In this document: positions 18,008 to 26,637 of the stretch, piece by piece | Layout: each line of letters opens with the position of its first letter | Numbering within the stretch: the first letter of the stretch is position 1 | Assembly (NCBI RefSeq): GCF_025751535.1 | Contig: NZ_JAOWLC010000003.1 | Coordinates: forward strand, 186,001 to 250,000 | Direction of reading: 5' to 3' | Source of the DNA: Lentibacter sp. XHP0401 | GTDB taxonomy: Bacteria; Pseudomonadota; Alphaproteobacteria; Rhodobacterales; Rhodobacteraceae | Length of the DNA: 64,000 nt | Translations under genes and position numbers: made by a program | Notes under the pieces: generated by a model | Told to the model about the DNA's origin: nothing | What the model saw: only the letters and a program-made list of their open reading frames with translations | The model's database searches: none

Positions 18008-18028
18008 ATGCACAGAGGCTTCGATTGA
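18008..18028 (+). other. Mini-ORF of six codons with strong ribosome site
   Basis: AAGGAG 4 nt before an ATG, then codons for MHRGFD and TGA, 70 bp before the GNAT start. It could be a translated leader or a remnant of a decayed gene; nothing proves expression. Confidence 0.25.
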
Positions 18029-18097
18029 ACCGCATGTAGCGGCATCGCTCGGCACATTGGTTGCCGATCCTTTTTGCATAAATTCTATGGAGTTCTC

Positions 18098-18550
18098 ATG
18101 AAGAACCAAAATATTGTAATCCGGCCGTTTGACGCGGTGACGGATACCGAAAAACTGTCGGGCATCTGGCTTGAAGCATCCCTGAAGGCTCATCCGTTCA
18201 TCGGCAAGCCGCGACTTCTAGAGCAGCGCCAGCTTATTGAGCAAGAATACCTTCCGAAAAGCGAAACCTGGGTTGCCTGTGATGGGGGAGCGGCCATCGG
18301 CTTTATCAGTCTTCTGGGCAGTTTTATCGGTGGAATATTCATCGCGCCGAACCAGCAAGGCGTGGGCGTTGGTCGCAAGCTGATCGCTCATGCCTTGGAA
18401 CAAAAGAATGAGCTTTCACTTGAGGTCTACACTCAGAACGAACAGGCCGTCCGTTTCTATGCCGCTCTTGGCTTCAGGGAGGTGTCTCGGCGCGATGTGG
18501 ATGATTTGGGCTATCCGTTCGAGAATGCAGCCCTGCATTTGACACGCTGA
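18098..18550 (+). CDS. GNAT family N-acetyltransferase (YjaB-like)
   Basis: Acetyl-CoA-dependent acetyltransferase of unknown substrate. 150 residues from the ATG at 18098 with GGAG 5 nt upstream. The acetyl-CoA loop is QQGVGVGRKLIAHA (Q/RxxGxG/A) at about residue 90. The C-terminal SLEVYTQNEQAVRFYAALGFREVSR is the classic GNAT motif B and resembles E. coli YjaB. It stands alone between divergent MFS and a convergent AhpD-like gene, with a hairpin after its stop. Confidence 0.88.
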   Translation: MKNQNIVIRPFDAVTDTEKLSGIWLEASLKAHPFIGKPRLLEQRQLIEQEYLPKSETWVACDGGAAIGFISLLGSFIGGIFIAPNQQGVGVGRKLIAHALEQKNELSLEVYTQNEQAVRFYAALGFREVSRRDVDDLGYPFENAALHLTR

Positions 18551-18557
18551 GTAACGG

Positions 18558-18583
18558 GCCGGGCAGGAGCTCTCTTGCCCGGC
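18558..18583 (+). terminator. Hairpin after the GNAT gene
   Basis: GCCGGGCA (18558-18565) pairs with TGCCCGGC (18576-18583), an 8-bp perfect stem with a 10-nt loop, starting 7 bp after the stop codon. There is no T-run after it, so it may be a Rho-dependent or weak terminator. Confidence 0.5.
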
Positions 18584-18714
18584 TGTATCACTCGACCGGC
18601 GGAGCATTATAGGGGGAGACATCCGGGGCCAAGCCAAAAGCCCTTCTCTTTGGAGCGGTAGAACAGGCGCACGAATGACCGCGTCGAGCCTTCGTGCGCT
18701 TAAGCGTTTCGTCT

Positions 18715-19170
18715 CTAGCTGGCTTCAGGCTGAATCTGATAGCGCATGGCAATCGCGAGGCGGTTCCAGAGGTTCATCAGGCCAATAAGCATAGTCAAAT
18801 CTGCAATCTCTTTCTGGTCGAAGAGATCAATCAAAGGCTCATAGGCGGTATCGGCGGCACGACTTTCACCGATCTTTGTCACGGCATCAGCCCAGCCGAG
18901 TGCCGCCCGCTCTCTCTCCGACCAGATTGCGGCTTCATCCCAGCCATTAAGCAGGATGAGCTTACGTTCTGAAACACCCGCGCTGATCGCTGCTTGGCTA
19001 TGCATATCGAGGCAAAAAGCGCATCCGTTGATCTGCGAAACGCGAACCTTAACTAATTCGATCAAGGGCTTGCCAAGAGACGACCCGTAGAGTTTCTGGT
19101 CTACGGCAGCGATCGCTTTGTAGGTCTCCCTAGAAACCTCTTGTGGCGAGATACGGCCTGTTTCGGTCAA
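18715..19170 (-). CDS. Carboxymuconolactone decarboxylase / AhpD-like family protein
   Basis: AhpD-fold protein; such proteins are small peroxidatic or thiol-active enzymes. 151 residues with the redox motif CAFCLDMH (CxxCxxxH) at about residues 50-57, preceded by VKVRVSQING and followed by LILLNGWDEA and the helical LFDQKEIADLTMLIGLMNLWNRLA. The start codon is TTG at 19170, with AAGGAG 7 nt upstream. Probably monocistronic. Substrate unknown. Confidence 0.9.
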   Translation of the reverse strand: MTETGRISPQEVSRETYKAIAAVDQKLYGSSLGKPLIELVKVRVSQINGCAFCLDMHSQAAISAGVSERKLILLNGWDEAAIWSERERAALGWADAVTKIGESRAADTAYEPLIDLFDQKEIADLTMLIGLMNLWNRLAIAMRYQIQPEAS

Positions 19171-19314
19171 TGTTATGCTCCTTGAATTTTTCTCGTTTAG
19201 CCTAAAGGGCGAACGAACGTCAAAGTCGAATTCGTGCGCTACGTAGCATTGGTCAATCAGGGACTCAAACCAGACTTGCGGCGGTGGCCGATGTCTGGAG
19301 CGCGGACGAAGTGG

Positions 19315-19788
19315 TCATCCTGTTTCCAGCCGATACTTGAGAAATGTTGCCCCATCATACTCTATCTTATCGACAAATGTTGCCCCAAGCCTCGTAAGCG
19401 CACCCAAGTTTTTACGTGATGGCGGCAGCAGAAAAGTTACAAAGGGGATGCGGTCATCCGCAAAGGCGAACTCGATTGCTTTTCTCGAAATGCGTGTGCC
19501 CAATCCAAAAGATTCTGGCTTCAGAACCAGACCATAGTCCCACTCGTCCCCCTCCCTTTGGAAACCACCCCAACCCACGTACTTACTATTAGACAATATA
19601 GCCCAATGCCCAAGTCCATCGCGCCGCCAGCAGTCTTCTTTGGTCTCAACAAATTTCGTCACAGCGGCAACATCCCATTCAGATGTCAGAAGCGGCATGT
19701 GCTCCGCAACACGAGGATCAGACATATGAGCGATGATTTCGTTTGGCTCAATCTCGGGCAATCGGGCAAAGATAATCTCGTGTTTCAA
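19315..19788 (-). CDS. GNAT family N-acetyltransferase (RimJ-like)
   Basis: Acetyltransferase of unknown substrate. Seen: EIIFARLPEIEPNEIIAHMSDPRVAEHMPLL, then GHWAILSNSKYVGWGGFQREGDEWDYGLVL as the central sheet. The acetyl-CoA loop is ESFGLGTRISRKAIEFAF, and FLLPPSRKNLGALTRLGATFV forms the C-terminal motif. I place the start at the TTG at 19788 with GGAAG 5 nt upstream. A GTG at 19833 opens the same frame but overlaps its own ribosome site. The gene stands alone. Confidence 0.8.
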   Translation of the reverse strand: MKHEIIFARLPEIEPNEIIAHMSDPRVAEHMPLLTSEWDVAAVTKFVETKEDCWRRDGLGHWAILSNSKYVGWGGFQREGDEWDYGLVLKPESFGLGTRISRKAIEFAFADDRIPFVTFLLPPSRKNLGALTRLGATFVDKIEYDGATFLKYRLETG

Positions 19789-20305
19789 TGTGGCTTCCGT
19801 TGGCAATGGTAAGTAGGCTCGATTTAATTGCACTCCTGCTTGCGAGCAATAGGTGGCTATTCTAATGGCACGATATCAGCCTTCTTTTAATGTCGTACAA
19901 AGGCCCATAGCGCCATTAGCTGCCGCCCGACTTCACTGTGGTGCGGCCCGTCAAACCAGACTTTTGCTGCGTGTGTGTAATCTGGGGCGGCTAGAATTTA
20001 CAGTTTGCGGGGTGAAGTTGACTTGTCTTTCGTCCCGTTGAATGGTCGCTTCTGATAGCTGGTGAAGCGTTAAAATCAGCTGTCAACGCTTGTGTTGTGC
20101 ACCTGTTCGTCCTATCTACTCATTATCTGAAATGGAGATTTTATGTCCTGGTAAGGAAGGGAGGCAGTGCGCCTCCCGGAGCACATACAACGTTTAAAAC
20201 ACACCCGTCATCTCGTAGCTGACGGACACGTTTGATGTGCGCACTCATTTCCTACCATCAGCGCCCAAATCTGACTTGGGCCAGAGACATGAAAGTGGAC
20301 ACCCT
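19789..20305. promoter_or_regulatory. About 500-bp non-coding stretch upstream of rsgA with mini-ORF and hairpins
   Basis: No convincing gene. It holds a 3-codon ORF ATG-TCC-TGG-TAA (20142-20153) preceded by TGGAGA. A 7-bp perfect stem GGGAGGC/GCCTCCC (about 20158-20176) follows, then a second hairpin CCGTCA/TGACGG (about 20205-20225) and a third GCCCAA/TTGGGC (about 20265-20283) just before rsgA. The structured leader could be regulatory or could be terminator remnants. Confidence 0.4.
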
Positions 20306-21388
20306 ATGACAAGGGATTACTCAGATTTCCTTCCGCGTCGCGCGCGCGACGCCGGATCAAACGGCAATATCAACCCTCTTCCTGCACTGGGATGGCATCC
20401 CTTTTTCGCCCAACAAATCAGTGTGGAAGATTTGGCTGCGACACCCCCCGTTCGCGTTGTCGAAGTGCATCGCACCGGGCTGCACGTCCTCGGTGACGGC
20501 ATCGATACGACACTTCCACCCAGAGCCGATGTAACTGTCGGGGACTGGCTGATGCTGGATTCTTCGCGCCCGCGATCCAGCCGGGTTCTTGAGCGCACAA
20601 GCCTTATAAAGCGGCGCGCGCCCGGAACGGACCGGCAGGAACAACTGATCGCGGCGAACATTGATACGGCCTTTATCGTCACATCCTGCAATCAGGATTT
20701 CAACGTTGCACGACTGGAACGCTATGTCGCCCTTGCGTTTGAAGCACGGATCACGCCCGTCATTGTCGTCACAAAGACCGACCTCGTGACGGACCCGCAA
20801 AGCTACATAGACGCGGCCTGCTCGGTGTCGGAAATGATCGACGTGGTTGCACTTGACGCCCGTGGAGACGCGCCCCGGATAGAACTGACCCCGTGGTGCA
20901 AGCCAGGCAAGACGGTGGCGTTCCTCGGCTCATCCGGTGTTGGGAAATCTACGTTGGCCAATGCGTTGCTCGAGAGCCAATCCATCGAGACCCAGACCAT
21001 TCGCGAGGACGATGCAAAGGGTCGGCATACGACGACGCGGCGTGAGCTTCATGCGGCACCTAACGGCTGTCTGATCCTTGATACCCCCGGCATGCGGGAA
21101 TTGCAGCTCACCGATGCAGCGGAAGGAATCAATGATCTCTTTGCCGATATTCAGGAGTTGGCCGCGCGGTGTCGATTCAACGACTGTCAGCACGAGACCG
21201 AGCCGGGATGTGCTGTTCTGAAGTCTATTGATGAGGGCATTCTCGATGCCAGCCGGCTTGGCAGATGGCGCAAGCTCATGGCCGAAGACGCGTTCAACTC
21301 CGCAAGCCTTGCGGAACGCAGGTCGCGCGACAAGGCATTCGGGAAGATGGTTCGCGGCGCTAAAAAGCTCAAAGATGTCAGGAGGTAA
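20306..21388 (+). CDS. rsgA: Ribosome small-subunit-dependent GTPase RsgA (YjeQ/EngC)
   Basis: Circularly permuted GTPase that checks 30S subunit maturation. 360 residues from the ATG at 20306. Order of motifs is permuted as expected: G4 VVTKTDL at about 154-160, then G1 GSSGVGKSTLANAL at about 208-221, G2 region GRHTTTRRE, and G3 DTPGMREL. An OB domain lies before them. The C-terminal zinc knuckle is CRFNDCQHETEPGC. The VOC-like gene follows after 3 bp with its ribosome site inside rsgA. Confidence 0.94.
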   Translation: MTRDYSDFLPRRARDAGSNGNINPLPALGWHPFFAQQISVEDLAATPPVRVVEVHRTGLHVLGDGIDTTLPPRADVTVGDWLMLDSSRPRSSRVLERTSLIKRRAPGTDRQEQLIAANIDTAFIVTSCNQDFNVARLERYVALAFEARITPVIVVTKTDLVTDPQSYIDAACSVSEMIDVVALDARGDAPRIELTPWCKPGKTVAFLGSSGVGKSTLANALLESQSIETQTIREDDAKGRHTTTRRELHAAPNGCLILDTPGMRELQLTDAAEGINDLFADIQELAARCRFNDCQHETEPGCAVLKSIDEGILDASRLGRWRKLMAEDAFNSASLAERRSRDKAFGKMVRGAKKLKDVRR

Positions 21389-21391
21389 GAC

Positions 21392-21836
21392 ATGACGCAG
21401 TCGAAAGCAGGTCAAATCGCATGGCACGACCTTTTCAAAACGGACAGGGTTTTTTCGATGGCATTTTACCAGCATGTCGCCAACCGGACGTATGAAAGCG
21501 AGCGGGCATCGGGTTTTGCATGGGGTGGCAGCGAGCAGGATTTTGTCCATGTGCTAACCGGTTACGAAGCGGGCGCGGGGTTGGCCGGGACACCGCCAGA
21601 CCATGAAAATGGCTGGATTGCTTACACGTCGGTCCCCGATGTGGACATGGCGGTCAGGCGCGAAGGCAAGCCATTCGAGGTGCGCCATTTCGCGCTTAAC
21701 CCACCAACCAATCCAAGATCGCCTTCGCCGCTTGGGGATGGATCGGGTCTCGGCACCGGAATATCTGGTCGGTTCAAAGTTTCACAAAAGACATGTCACC
21801 TTTGCAGGGGGCGTCCACCGCGTGCGTTACGCGTAA
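21392..21836 (+). pseudogene. Degenerate VOC (glyoxalase/bleomycin-resistance) family gene
   Basis: The first ~95 codons read as a VOC protein: GQIAWHDLFKTDRVFSMAFYQHV, FAWGGSEQDFVHVLTG, AGAGLAGTPPDHENGWIAYTSVPDVDMAVRR. After that the frame loses family sequence: a segment seems to be deleted before KPFEV, and the remaining frame continues into low-complexity sequence antisense to the LysR gene. In another frame a short sensible tail (EYLVGSKFHKRHVTFAGGV) ends at 21836, 9 bp before the LysR stop. This suggests deletion plus frameshift. GGAGG at the end of rsgA is its ribosome site. It may still make a truncated product. Confidence 0.55.
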
Positions 21837-21845
21837 ACCAAGCCT

Positions 21846-22733
21846 TTAACGCTTCAGTTCTTCAATCAGAAAATCATAGACCCGCCGAATGCGGCGACTT
21901 GTGGTCAGCTCGCGATGTGCCACCAGCCAAATTGGGAAGCGAAGCGGTTCCAGATCGGGCAGAACGCGCACGACGCCAGGTTCAGCATCGCCGATCTGCG
22001 CATCAAGAATGCCAATGGCCGCCCCTTGCTTTACCAGTTCCCACATAACCAGATAGCTTTCTGTCAGCAGGGGAAAGTTTGCCTCGGCCAACCCGAGCCC
22101 AAGGCTGTTCAACCCTTTTAGTATGCCGCCCGAGCGATCTATGTTTACAAAATCGGCATGACGCAGATCGTATGGTGTTTTCGGATGGCCCAGCGTTGCC
22201 AAATAGTCTGGCGCGGCATAAAGAATGGCATCAGCCATGCCGATCTTTTGGGCGATCAGGTCGGGCTCTGTCGGCCGAAAATTACGGATTGCAATATCGG
22301 CTTCGCGGCGCAGCAGGTCGCTGGCGTGGTTCGAGACCACAATCTCGACATGGATACCCGGCTCTTGCCTGCGCAGCTTAGTTACGATGGGCGGGAGCAA
22401 AACGGCCGCGTAGGTTTCGCTGGCCGAGATACTGATGGGCCCCTCCAGCGCCTGCGACTGACCCAAGGCCGCGAGCGAGATGCGGCCAGCGGCTTCACCC
22501 ATAATCCGGACGTGTTCCAGCAATTCCATTCCACTTGGTGTCAGGGTGAGACCACGTCCAACGCGCTCGAAGAGCACAACACCCAGCTCTTGTTCCAACC
22601 CGGCAACCTGACGTCCCAAAGTGGGCTGGGCCATGCCCAAAGCACGGGCAGCAGCAGAAAGTGACCCCTCTTCCGCAGTCACCAGAAAGGCACGGGCTTT
22701 ATTCCAGTCAAATTTTACCGACCGCCAATCCAT
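21846..22733 (-). CDS. LysR family transcriptional regulator
   Basis: DNA-binding regulator, 295 residues from the ATG at 22733 (ATG at 22745 or 22775 also possible; none has a clear ribosome site). The winged HTH spans about residues 8-65: KARAFLVTAEEGSLSAAARALGMAQPTLGRQVAGLEQELGVVLFER. The effector domain starts near 95 (GPISISASETYAAVLLPPIV). It belongs to the group with DWNKARAFL N-termini. It is divergent from the DUF4386 membrane gene, which is the likely target. Confidence 0.92.
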   Translation of the reverse strand: MDWRSVKFDWNKARAFLVTAEEGSLSAAARALGMAQPTLGRQVAGLEQELGVVLFERVGRGLTLTPSGMELLEHVRIMGEAAGRISLAALGQSQALEGPISISASETYAAVLLPPIVTKLRRQEPGIHVEIVVSNHASDLLRREADIAIRNFRPTEPDLIAQKIGMADAILYAAPDYLATLGHPKTPYDLRHADFVNIDRSGGILKGLNSLGLGLAEANFPLLTESYLVMWELVKQGAAIGILDAQIGDAEPGVVRVLPDLEPLRFPIWLVAHRELTTSRRIRRVYDFLIEELKR

Positions 22734-22880
22734 GCAAATCTGCATATCAAAATTAGAGAATTGGTCAATTCGCATAAATAGGCGCCCGATGTATAAGACT
22801 TTCTAGGAACAAACGCACCCCTCTGACGATCTTGGCCAGCGCCACTGACCGAGGCCAACACAGCCACAAAAGGAAAAGAC
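22734..22880. promoter_or_regulatory. Divergent promoter region LysR / DUF4386
   Basis: 147 bp between divergent genes. Contains AT-rich tracts near 22745-22800. By LysR convention the operator (T-N11-A type) should be here, but I did not assign a specific site. Confidence 0.4.
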
Positions 22881-23573
22881 ATGAGCCAATCAACGCAACA
22901 TTGGGACCCACAAGCGGCCCGGACGGCTGGTGGCCTTTATCTGGCTATTGCGGTTTGCGGAGGTTTCAGCATCGGGTATGTGCCCATGCAAATCGTCGCC
23001 AGCGACGGCGCCACTTCAAGTGCTAACCTTCTGGCCAACCAAGGCCTCTTCAAGCTGGGCGTATTGGCCGACAGTGCTGTGATCCTGTTTGAACTGGTGA
23101 TCACCGCAATTCTGTTTCACATGTTCAAGGCAGTAGGGCCAAAAGTGGCGATGACTGCTCTGATTTCTCGCGCTGGTATGATCACTGTGATGGGGATCAA
23201 TCTGCTGCTTTGGGTCATGCCTTATATCCTGCTGACACGCACGACCGGATGGGAGGCTGCACAGCTGCACGCCATGGTCCAATTCTGCCTTGAGGCGCAT
23301 GCTATGGGTGTATTCGTTTGGCAACTGTTCTTTGGTGTGCACCTGCTGGCGCTTGGCTGGCTGATCCTGAAGTCGGATAAAGTGCCGCATCTGTTGGGCC
23401 GAGGGCTGTTCATCGGTGCATTTGGTTATCTGATTCAAGGCATTGCCAAGCTCACATTCATCGATGTCGCTGCTATCAACTACACTTTTATCGCCCTGCT
23501 GGTCATCGTCACGGTTTCCGAAGTCAGCTTTGGCCTTTGGCTGCTGATACGCGGTGGCCGCCCCACGCCCTGA
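22881..23573 (+). CDS. DUF4386 family integral membrane protein
   Basis: Membrane protein of unknown function. 230 residues with about six hydrophobic helices: GGLYLAIAVCGGFSIGYVPMQIV, LADSAVILFELVITAILFHMF, ISRAGMITVMGINLLLWVMPYIL, FVWQLFFGVHLLALGWLIL, LFIGAFGYLIQGIA and FIALLVIVTVSEVSFGLWLLI. The pattern ...LADSAVILFELVI... with FWQxFFGxHLLxLG is that of DUF4386. AAGGAAAA lies before the ATG. Divergent from the LysR gene. Confidence 0.85.
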   Translation: MSQSTQHWDPQAARTAGGLYLAIAVCGGFSIGYVPMQIVASDGATSSANLLANQGLFKLGVLADSAVILFELVITAILFHMFKAVGPKVAMTALISRAGMITVMGINLLLWVMPYILLTRTTGWEAAQLHAMVQFCLEAHAMGVFVWQLFFGVHLLALGWLILKSDKVPHLLGRGLFIGAFGYLIQGIAKLTFIDVAAINYTFIALLVIVTVSEVSFGLWLLIRGGRPTP

Positions 23574-23841
23574 ACGGTTCAACCACACCGGTTGCGGTAT
23601 GAAAGAGCCAAGCCAAGCGCAGTTCTCATCAGGGTTTTCGCGACCACCGTGAAACGGCGGCGGCGATGACGGCTGCAGCAGCTTGACCGCTAGGATTGTG
23701 TTTCATATCCTGATTCACTCGAAGAGGAGTAAACGACGATGGATAAACGCTATCGGTAATCCGGCAACCGCCCATAGGGCGGAACTGCGCTTCGGGCCAA
23801 CGGCGCCCGGACTCCATTAACGCGAACTTCACGGAGCTTGC
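23574..23841. other. 268-bp intergenic stretch with a 6-codon mini-ORF
   Basis: GAGGAG followed 9 nt later by ATG, five sense codons (DKRYR) and TAA at 23739-23759. Beyond it lies a GC-rich inverted repeat around CCGCCCATAGGGCGG (about 23768-23784). No real gene is recognised. The mini-ORF may be a leader for the SDR gene or a remnant. Confidence 0.3.
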
Positions 23842-24636
23842 ATGCCCAGACTACAAAACAAGACCGCCCTTATAACAGGGGGTGCCCGAGGCATTGGTGC
23901 TGCTATTTCTAGGGCCTTCCGCGATGAAGGCGCCGACGTGATCCTGACCGATATCAACGCCGAGGCCGGGCAGGCCCTTGCGGACGAGATTGGTGCAACC
24001 TTCGCCCGACTCGACGTGGCTTCCGAAGCTGATTGGAATACGGTGGCCGAGCGCTTTACGGTCCTTGATGTGCTAGTGAACAACGCTGGTATTACGGGAT
24101 TTGAAGGGCCGTTCGACGGTGCGCCGCCCGCTCACGACCCCGAGAACGCGTCCTTGGCCGACTGGCGGGCCGTCCATGCTGTGAACAACGACGGCACATT
24201 CCTCGGTTGTCGATACGCGATCCGTGCCATGCGGGAGAAAGCAGCGGGAAGCATCATAAACATCTCGTCCCGCTCGGGACTTGTCGGCATTCCGATGGCC
24301 GCCGCTTACGCCGCCTCAAAAGCCGCGATACGCAACCATACGAAGTCGGTCGCGCTTTACTGCGCGGCACAAGGGCTGAACATTCGCTGCAACTCGATCC
24401 ATCCGGCGGCAATAATGACGCCGATGTGGGAACCGATGCTGGGCGATGGTCCTGGCCGCGCAGAACGGGAGGCTGCGATGGTCGCGGACACACCCATGCG
24501 GCGGTTTGGTGACGTGAAGGAGGTTGCAGCTTTGGCCGTGATGCTCGCCTCAGATGAGGCAGCGTATATGACCGGCACAGAGCTGACGATTGATGGCGGT
24601 ATCCTTGCCGGGTCGGCTGCGACGCCTGGCGGATGA
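23842..24636 (+). CDS. Short-chain dehydrogenase/reductase (SDR), classical type
   Basis: NAD(P)-dependent oxidoreductase, substrate unknown. 264 residues. [15 protein letters not shown] (TGxxxGIG) at about 12-26, DINAEAG after beta-2 suggests NAD preference, NNAGITG (NNAG) near 78, [11 protein letters not shown] carrying the catalytic serine, and YAASKAA (YxxxK). The C-terminal [10 protein letters not shown] is also typical. CGGAG sits upstream of the ATG. It stands alone, convergent with the TRAP operon. Confidence 0.92.
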   Translation: MPRLQNKTALITGGARGIGAAISRAFRDEGADVILTDINAEAGQALADEIGATFARLDVASEADWNTVAERFTVLDVLVNNAGITGFEGPFDGAPPAHDPENASLADWRAVHAVNNDGTFLGCRYAIRAMREKAAGSIINISSRSGLVGIPMAAAYAASKAAIRNHTKSVALYCAAQGLNIRCNSIHPAAIMTPMWEPMLGDGPGRAEREAAMVADTPMRRFGDVKEVAALAVMLASDEAAYMTGTELTIDGGILAGSAATPGG

Positions 24637-24775
24637 TATGCTAGAAGAGCGGGTGTTCTTACGCTTGCACCCACAAGCTGCCGGGAGCAACCGGACATTC
24701 GCGTATGCGAAGCGAAAGCCTGAAAAATCCTCGACCAGCAAGCTCGACGTTTGATATACGCTGCGAACCGCCAGA

Positions 24776-26089
24776 TCAGTTGCCGTAGAGATATCCGGGA
24801 AGCCAGGTCGCCACGCCTGGCGCGACATATAAGATAGCAACACCAAGGCAGAGAAGAAAGAAAAACGGCAAGGCCGCGCGTGCGACTTTGGGCAGGCTGT
24901 CGCCAGTCAAGCTTTGCAACAGGAACAGGTTAAACCCGACTGGCGGTGTGATCTGGCTCAGCTCGATCATGATTACCAGAAAAATGCCGAACCAGATCGG
25001 GTCAATGCCTGCGGCAATGACAATCGGCATGGTGATAGGCAGGCTCATGACGGTGACGGATGTTCCATCCAGAAACAGCCCAAGGAAAATGTAGAACGCC
25101 ATTAACAACATGATCAACTGGAGTTCTGACGGGTTCAGCTGAACGATGATCTCGGCGATGGATTGTGGCAGGCGCACATAGCTCATTGACGACGCGAGGA
25201 CGGCCGCGCAAACCACCAGACTCGTGATCATGGCCGAAACTTTTACGGCACTGTTGAGTGAGGTGTAGAACACCTCCCAGTTCAGCTGACGTAGAACCAA
25301 AGTAATGATCAAAGTCGCAGCCAGACCGATTGCCGCTGCCTCTGAGGGTGTCGCCAAGCCTGAATAGATCGAGCCGAGGATGATGACGATCAGCACGATG
25401 ACTGGTAACAATTTGGAGAAGGCCACGGCCATGTCACGCGCTGAATATGTTTCCTCCCGTTTGGGTGCAACACTCGGATCGATGAGCGCCCGTATGATGA
25501 TGTAGCTGCCGTAGAGAAAGGCAATCATCAGGCCCGGGAACACGCCCGCTGCAAACAGGCGTATAATCGAAACTTCTGCCATTACCCCGTAAATGATCAG
25601 GATAATTGAGGGTGGAATAAGCAAGCCCAAGGTGCCTGCTCCAGCCAACGAGCCGATGGTCAGAGAGCGGTCATAGCCGCGCCCGATCAATTCGCCCACA
25701 GTGATCCGCCCCACTGTTGTCGTTGTGGCCGCGCTCGAGCCGGAAACGGCGGCAAACATTGTCGAGCCCAGAACACTGGTATGAAGCAAGCGGCCCGGGA
25801 TGCGGTTCACGAAGGGTGTCAGGCCCTCAAACATGGACACCGATAACCTTGTTCGGAAGAGTAACTCGCCCATCCATATGAAGAGCGGGATGGCCGACAG
25901 CTCCCAAGACATCGAATTTCGCGCAATGATAGTCGCCGAGATCGTTCCCATCTTGAGCAGGCTGAAGTCGGAGATGACCCATTGGCTGATGAGACCTACG
26001 ATCAAAAGTGACGCCATGATCCAGATGCCGGACCCGAGGGTCGCTATAACAAGGAACATAACGAAAAGGCTGATTTGATACGGGTCCAT
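24776..26089 (-). CDS. TRAP transporter large permease (DctM type)
   Basis: Large membrane subunit of a tripartite ATP-independent periplasmic transporter, driven by the sodium or proton gradient. 437 residues, about 12 hydrophobic segments, with the DctM stretches AAVSGSSAATTTTVGRITVGELIGRGYDRSLTIGSLAGAGTLGLLIPPSIILIIYG and SEAAAIG. The C-terminal TPPVGFNLFLLQSLTGDSLPKVARAALPFF is also typical. AGGAG lies 8 nt before the ATG. Third gene of the dctP-dctQ-dctM run. Substrate unknown. Confidence 0.95.
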   Translation of the reverse strand: MDPYQISLFVMFLVIATLGSGIWIMASLLIVGLISQWVISDFSLLKMGTISATIIARNSMSWELSAIPLFIWMGELLFRTRLSVSMFEGLTPFVNRIPGRLLHTSVLGSTMFAAVSGSSAATTTTVGRITVGELIGRGYDRSLTIGSLAGAGTLGLLIPPSIILIIYGVMAEVSIIRLFAAGVFPGLMIAFLYGSYIIIRALIDPSVAPKREETYSARDMAVAFSKLLPVIVLIVIILGSIYSGLATPSEAAAIGLAATLIITLVLRQLNWEVFYTSLNSAVKVSAMITSLVVCAAVLASSMSYVRLPQSIAEIIVQLNPSELQLIMLLMAFYIFLGLFLDGTSVTVMSLPITMPIVIAAGIDPIWFGIFLVIMIELSQITPPVGFNLFLLQSLTGDSLPKVARAALPFFFLLCLGVAILYVAPGVATWLPGYLYGN

Positions 26090-26100
26090 TTGTGGCGCTC

Positions 26101-26607
26101 CTAGTCCAGATCTTCAGGTACATGTAGGGCTTTGGCCATCAGCCCCGTCAGTTGAATGCAGAAGATCACAAGGCCCAGAACGAGAATGCTTTGCGGAATC
26201 CAGAGCGGGGTTTCCAAGATCGATAGCGATGTTGTTTTGCGCTCGAAGCTGCGGATCGTCTGGCGAATAAGGTGAAAGGTCAGAAAGCTGAAAACCGCCA
26301 AGGTAGCGAGCGCGTTGAACAGCTCGACAGCGACGCGGAGCCAGCCTTTTAGAGGTAACAAAAGCAAGTTTACACGCAAGAGCACCTTGTCATCGAGCGC
26401 GGCCCCCAACCCGAGAAACGTCATCGCGGCAACTTCGTAGCCCACGAACTCATCAAGTATGAAAGTAGAGGTTGACCAGAATGCCCGCAGGGTGATTTCG
26501 ATAAGAATATGCACGGCCATCAAGACAATCGCGACCATTCCGAGCTGTGCGGCAAACGCAGACAAGCGGCTGGTAAAGGCGGCGTAGCTTGCAAGAAAGC
26601 GGGTCAA
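26101..26607 (-). CDS. TRAP transporter small permease (DctQ type)
   Basis: Small membrane subunit that pairs with DctM. 168 residues with four hydrophobic helices, including LGMVAIVLMAVHILIEITLRAFW and LDEFVGYEVAAMTFLGLGAALDDKVLLRVNLLL. The last resembles the DctQ motif (E...G...R...R-x-D/N). It lies 11 bp before the DctM start and is separated from dctP by a hairpin. Confidence 0.93.
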   Translation of the reverse strand: MTRFLASYAAFTSRLSAFAAQLGMVAIVLMAVHILIEITLRAFWSTSTFILDEFVGYEVAAMTFLGLGAALDDKVLLRVNLLLLPLKGWLRVAVELFNALATLAVFSFLTFHLIRQTIRSFERKTTSLSILETPLWIPQSILVLGLVIFCIQLTGLMAKALHVPEDLD

Positions 26608-26637
26608 TGCGGTGTCCTATCAGTTAAGTTTTAAAAC

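Larger units (their letters stand above)
17734..18097. promoter_or_regulatory. 364-bp divergent intergenic region with phased CGTGCAC repeats and a mini-ORF
   Basis: Contains promoters for the leftward MFS gene and the rightward GNAT gene. Notable content: three CGTGCAC direct repeats at 17841, 17852 and 17863; a G-rich stretch (about 17915-17930); and a 6-codon ORF (18008-18028) with a strong AAGGAG ribosome site. No recognisable longer gene. Confidence 0.5.

Noticed and set aside
19200-19314. tRNA gene or attachment site in the gap between the AhpD-like and GNAT genes
   Set aside because: No cloverleaf or CCA-like end, and no direct repeat seen that would mark an integrated element.
19853-20041. 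A 62-codon plus-strand open frame upstream of rsgA
   Set aside because: No ribosome site, no recognisable motif, and composition like the surrounding non-coding DNA.
23629-23832. A 67-codon minus-strand frame upstream of the SDR gene
   Set aside because: No ribosome site; alanine-rich tail from GC-rich DNA; no family.
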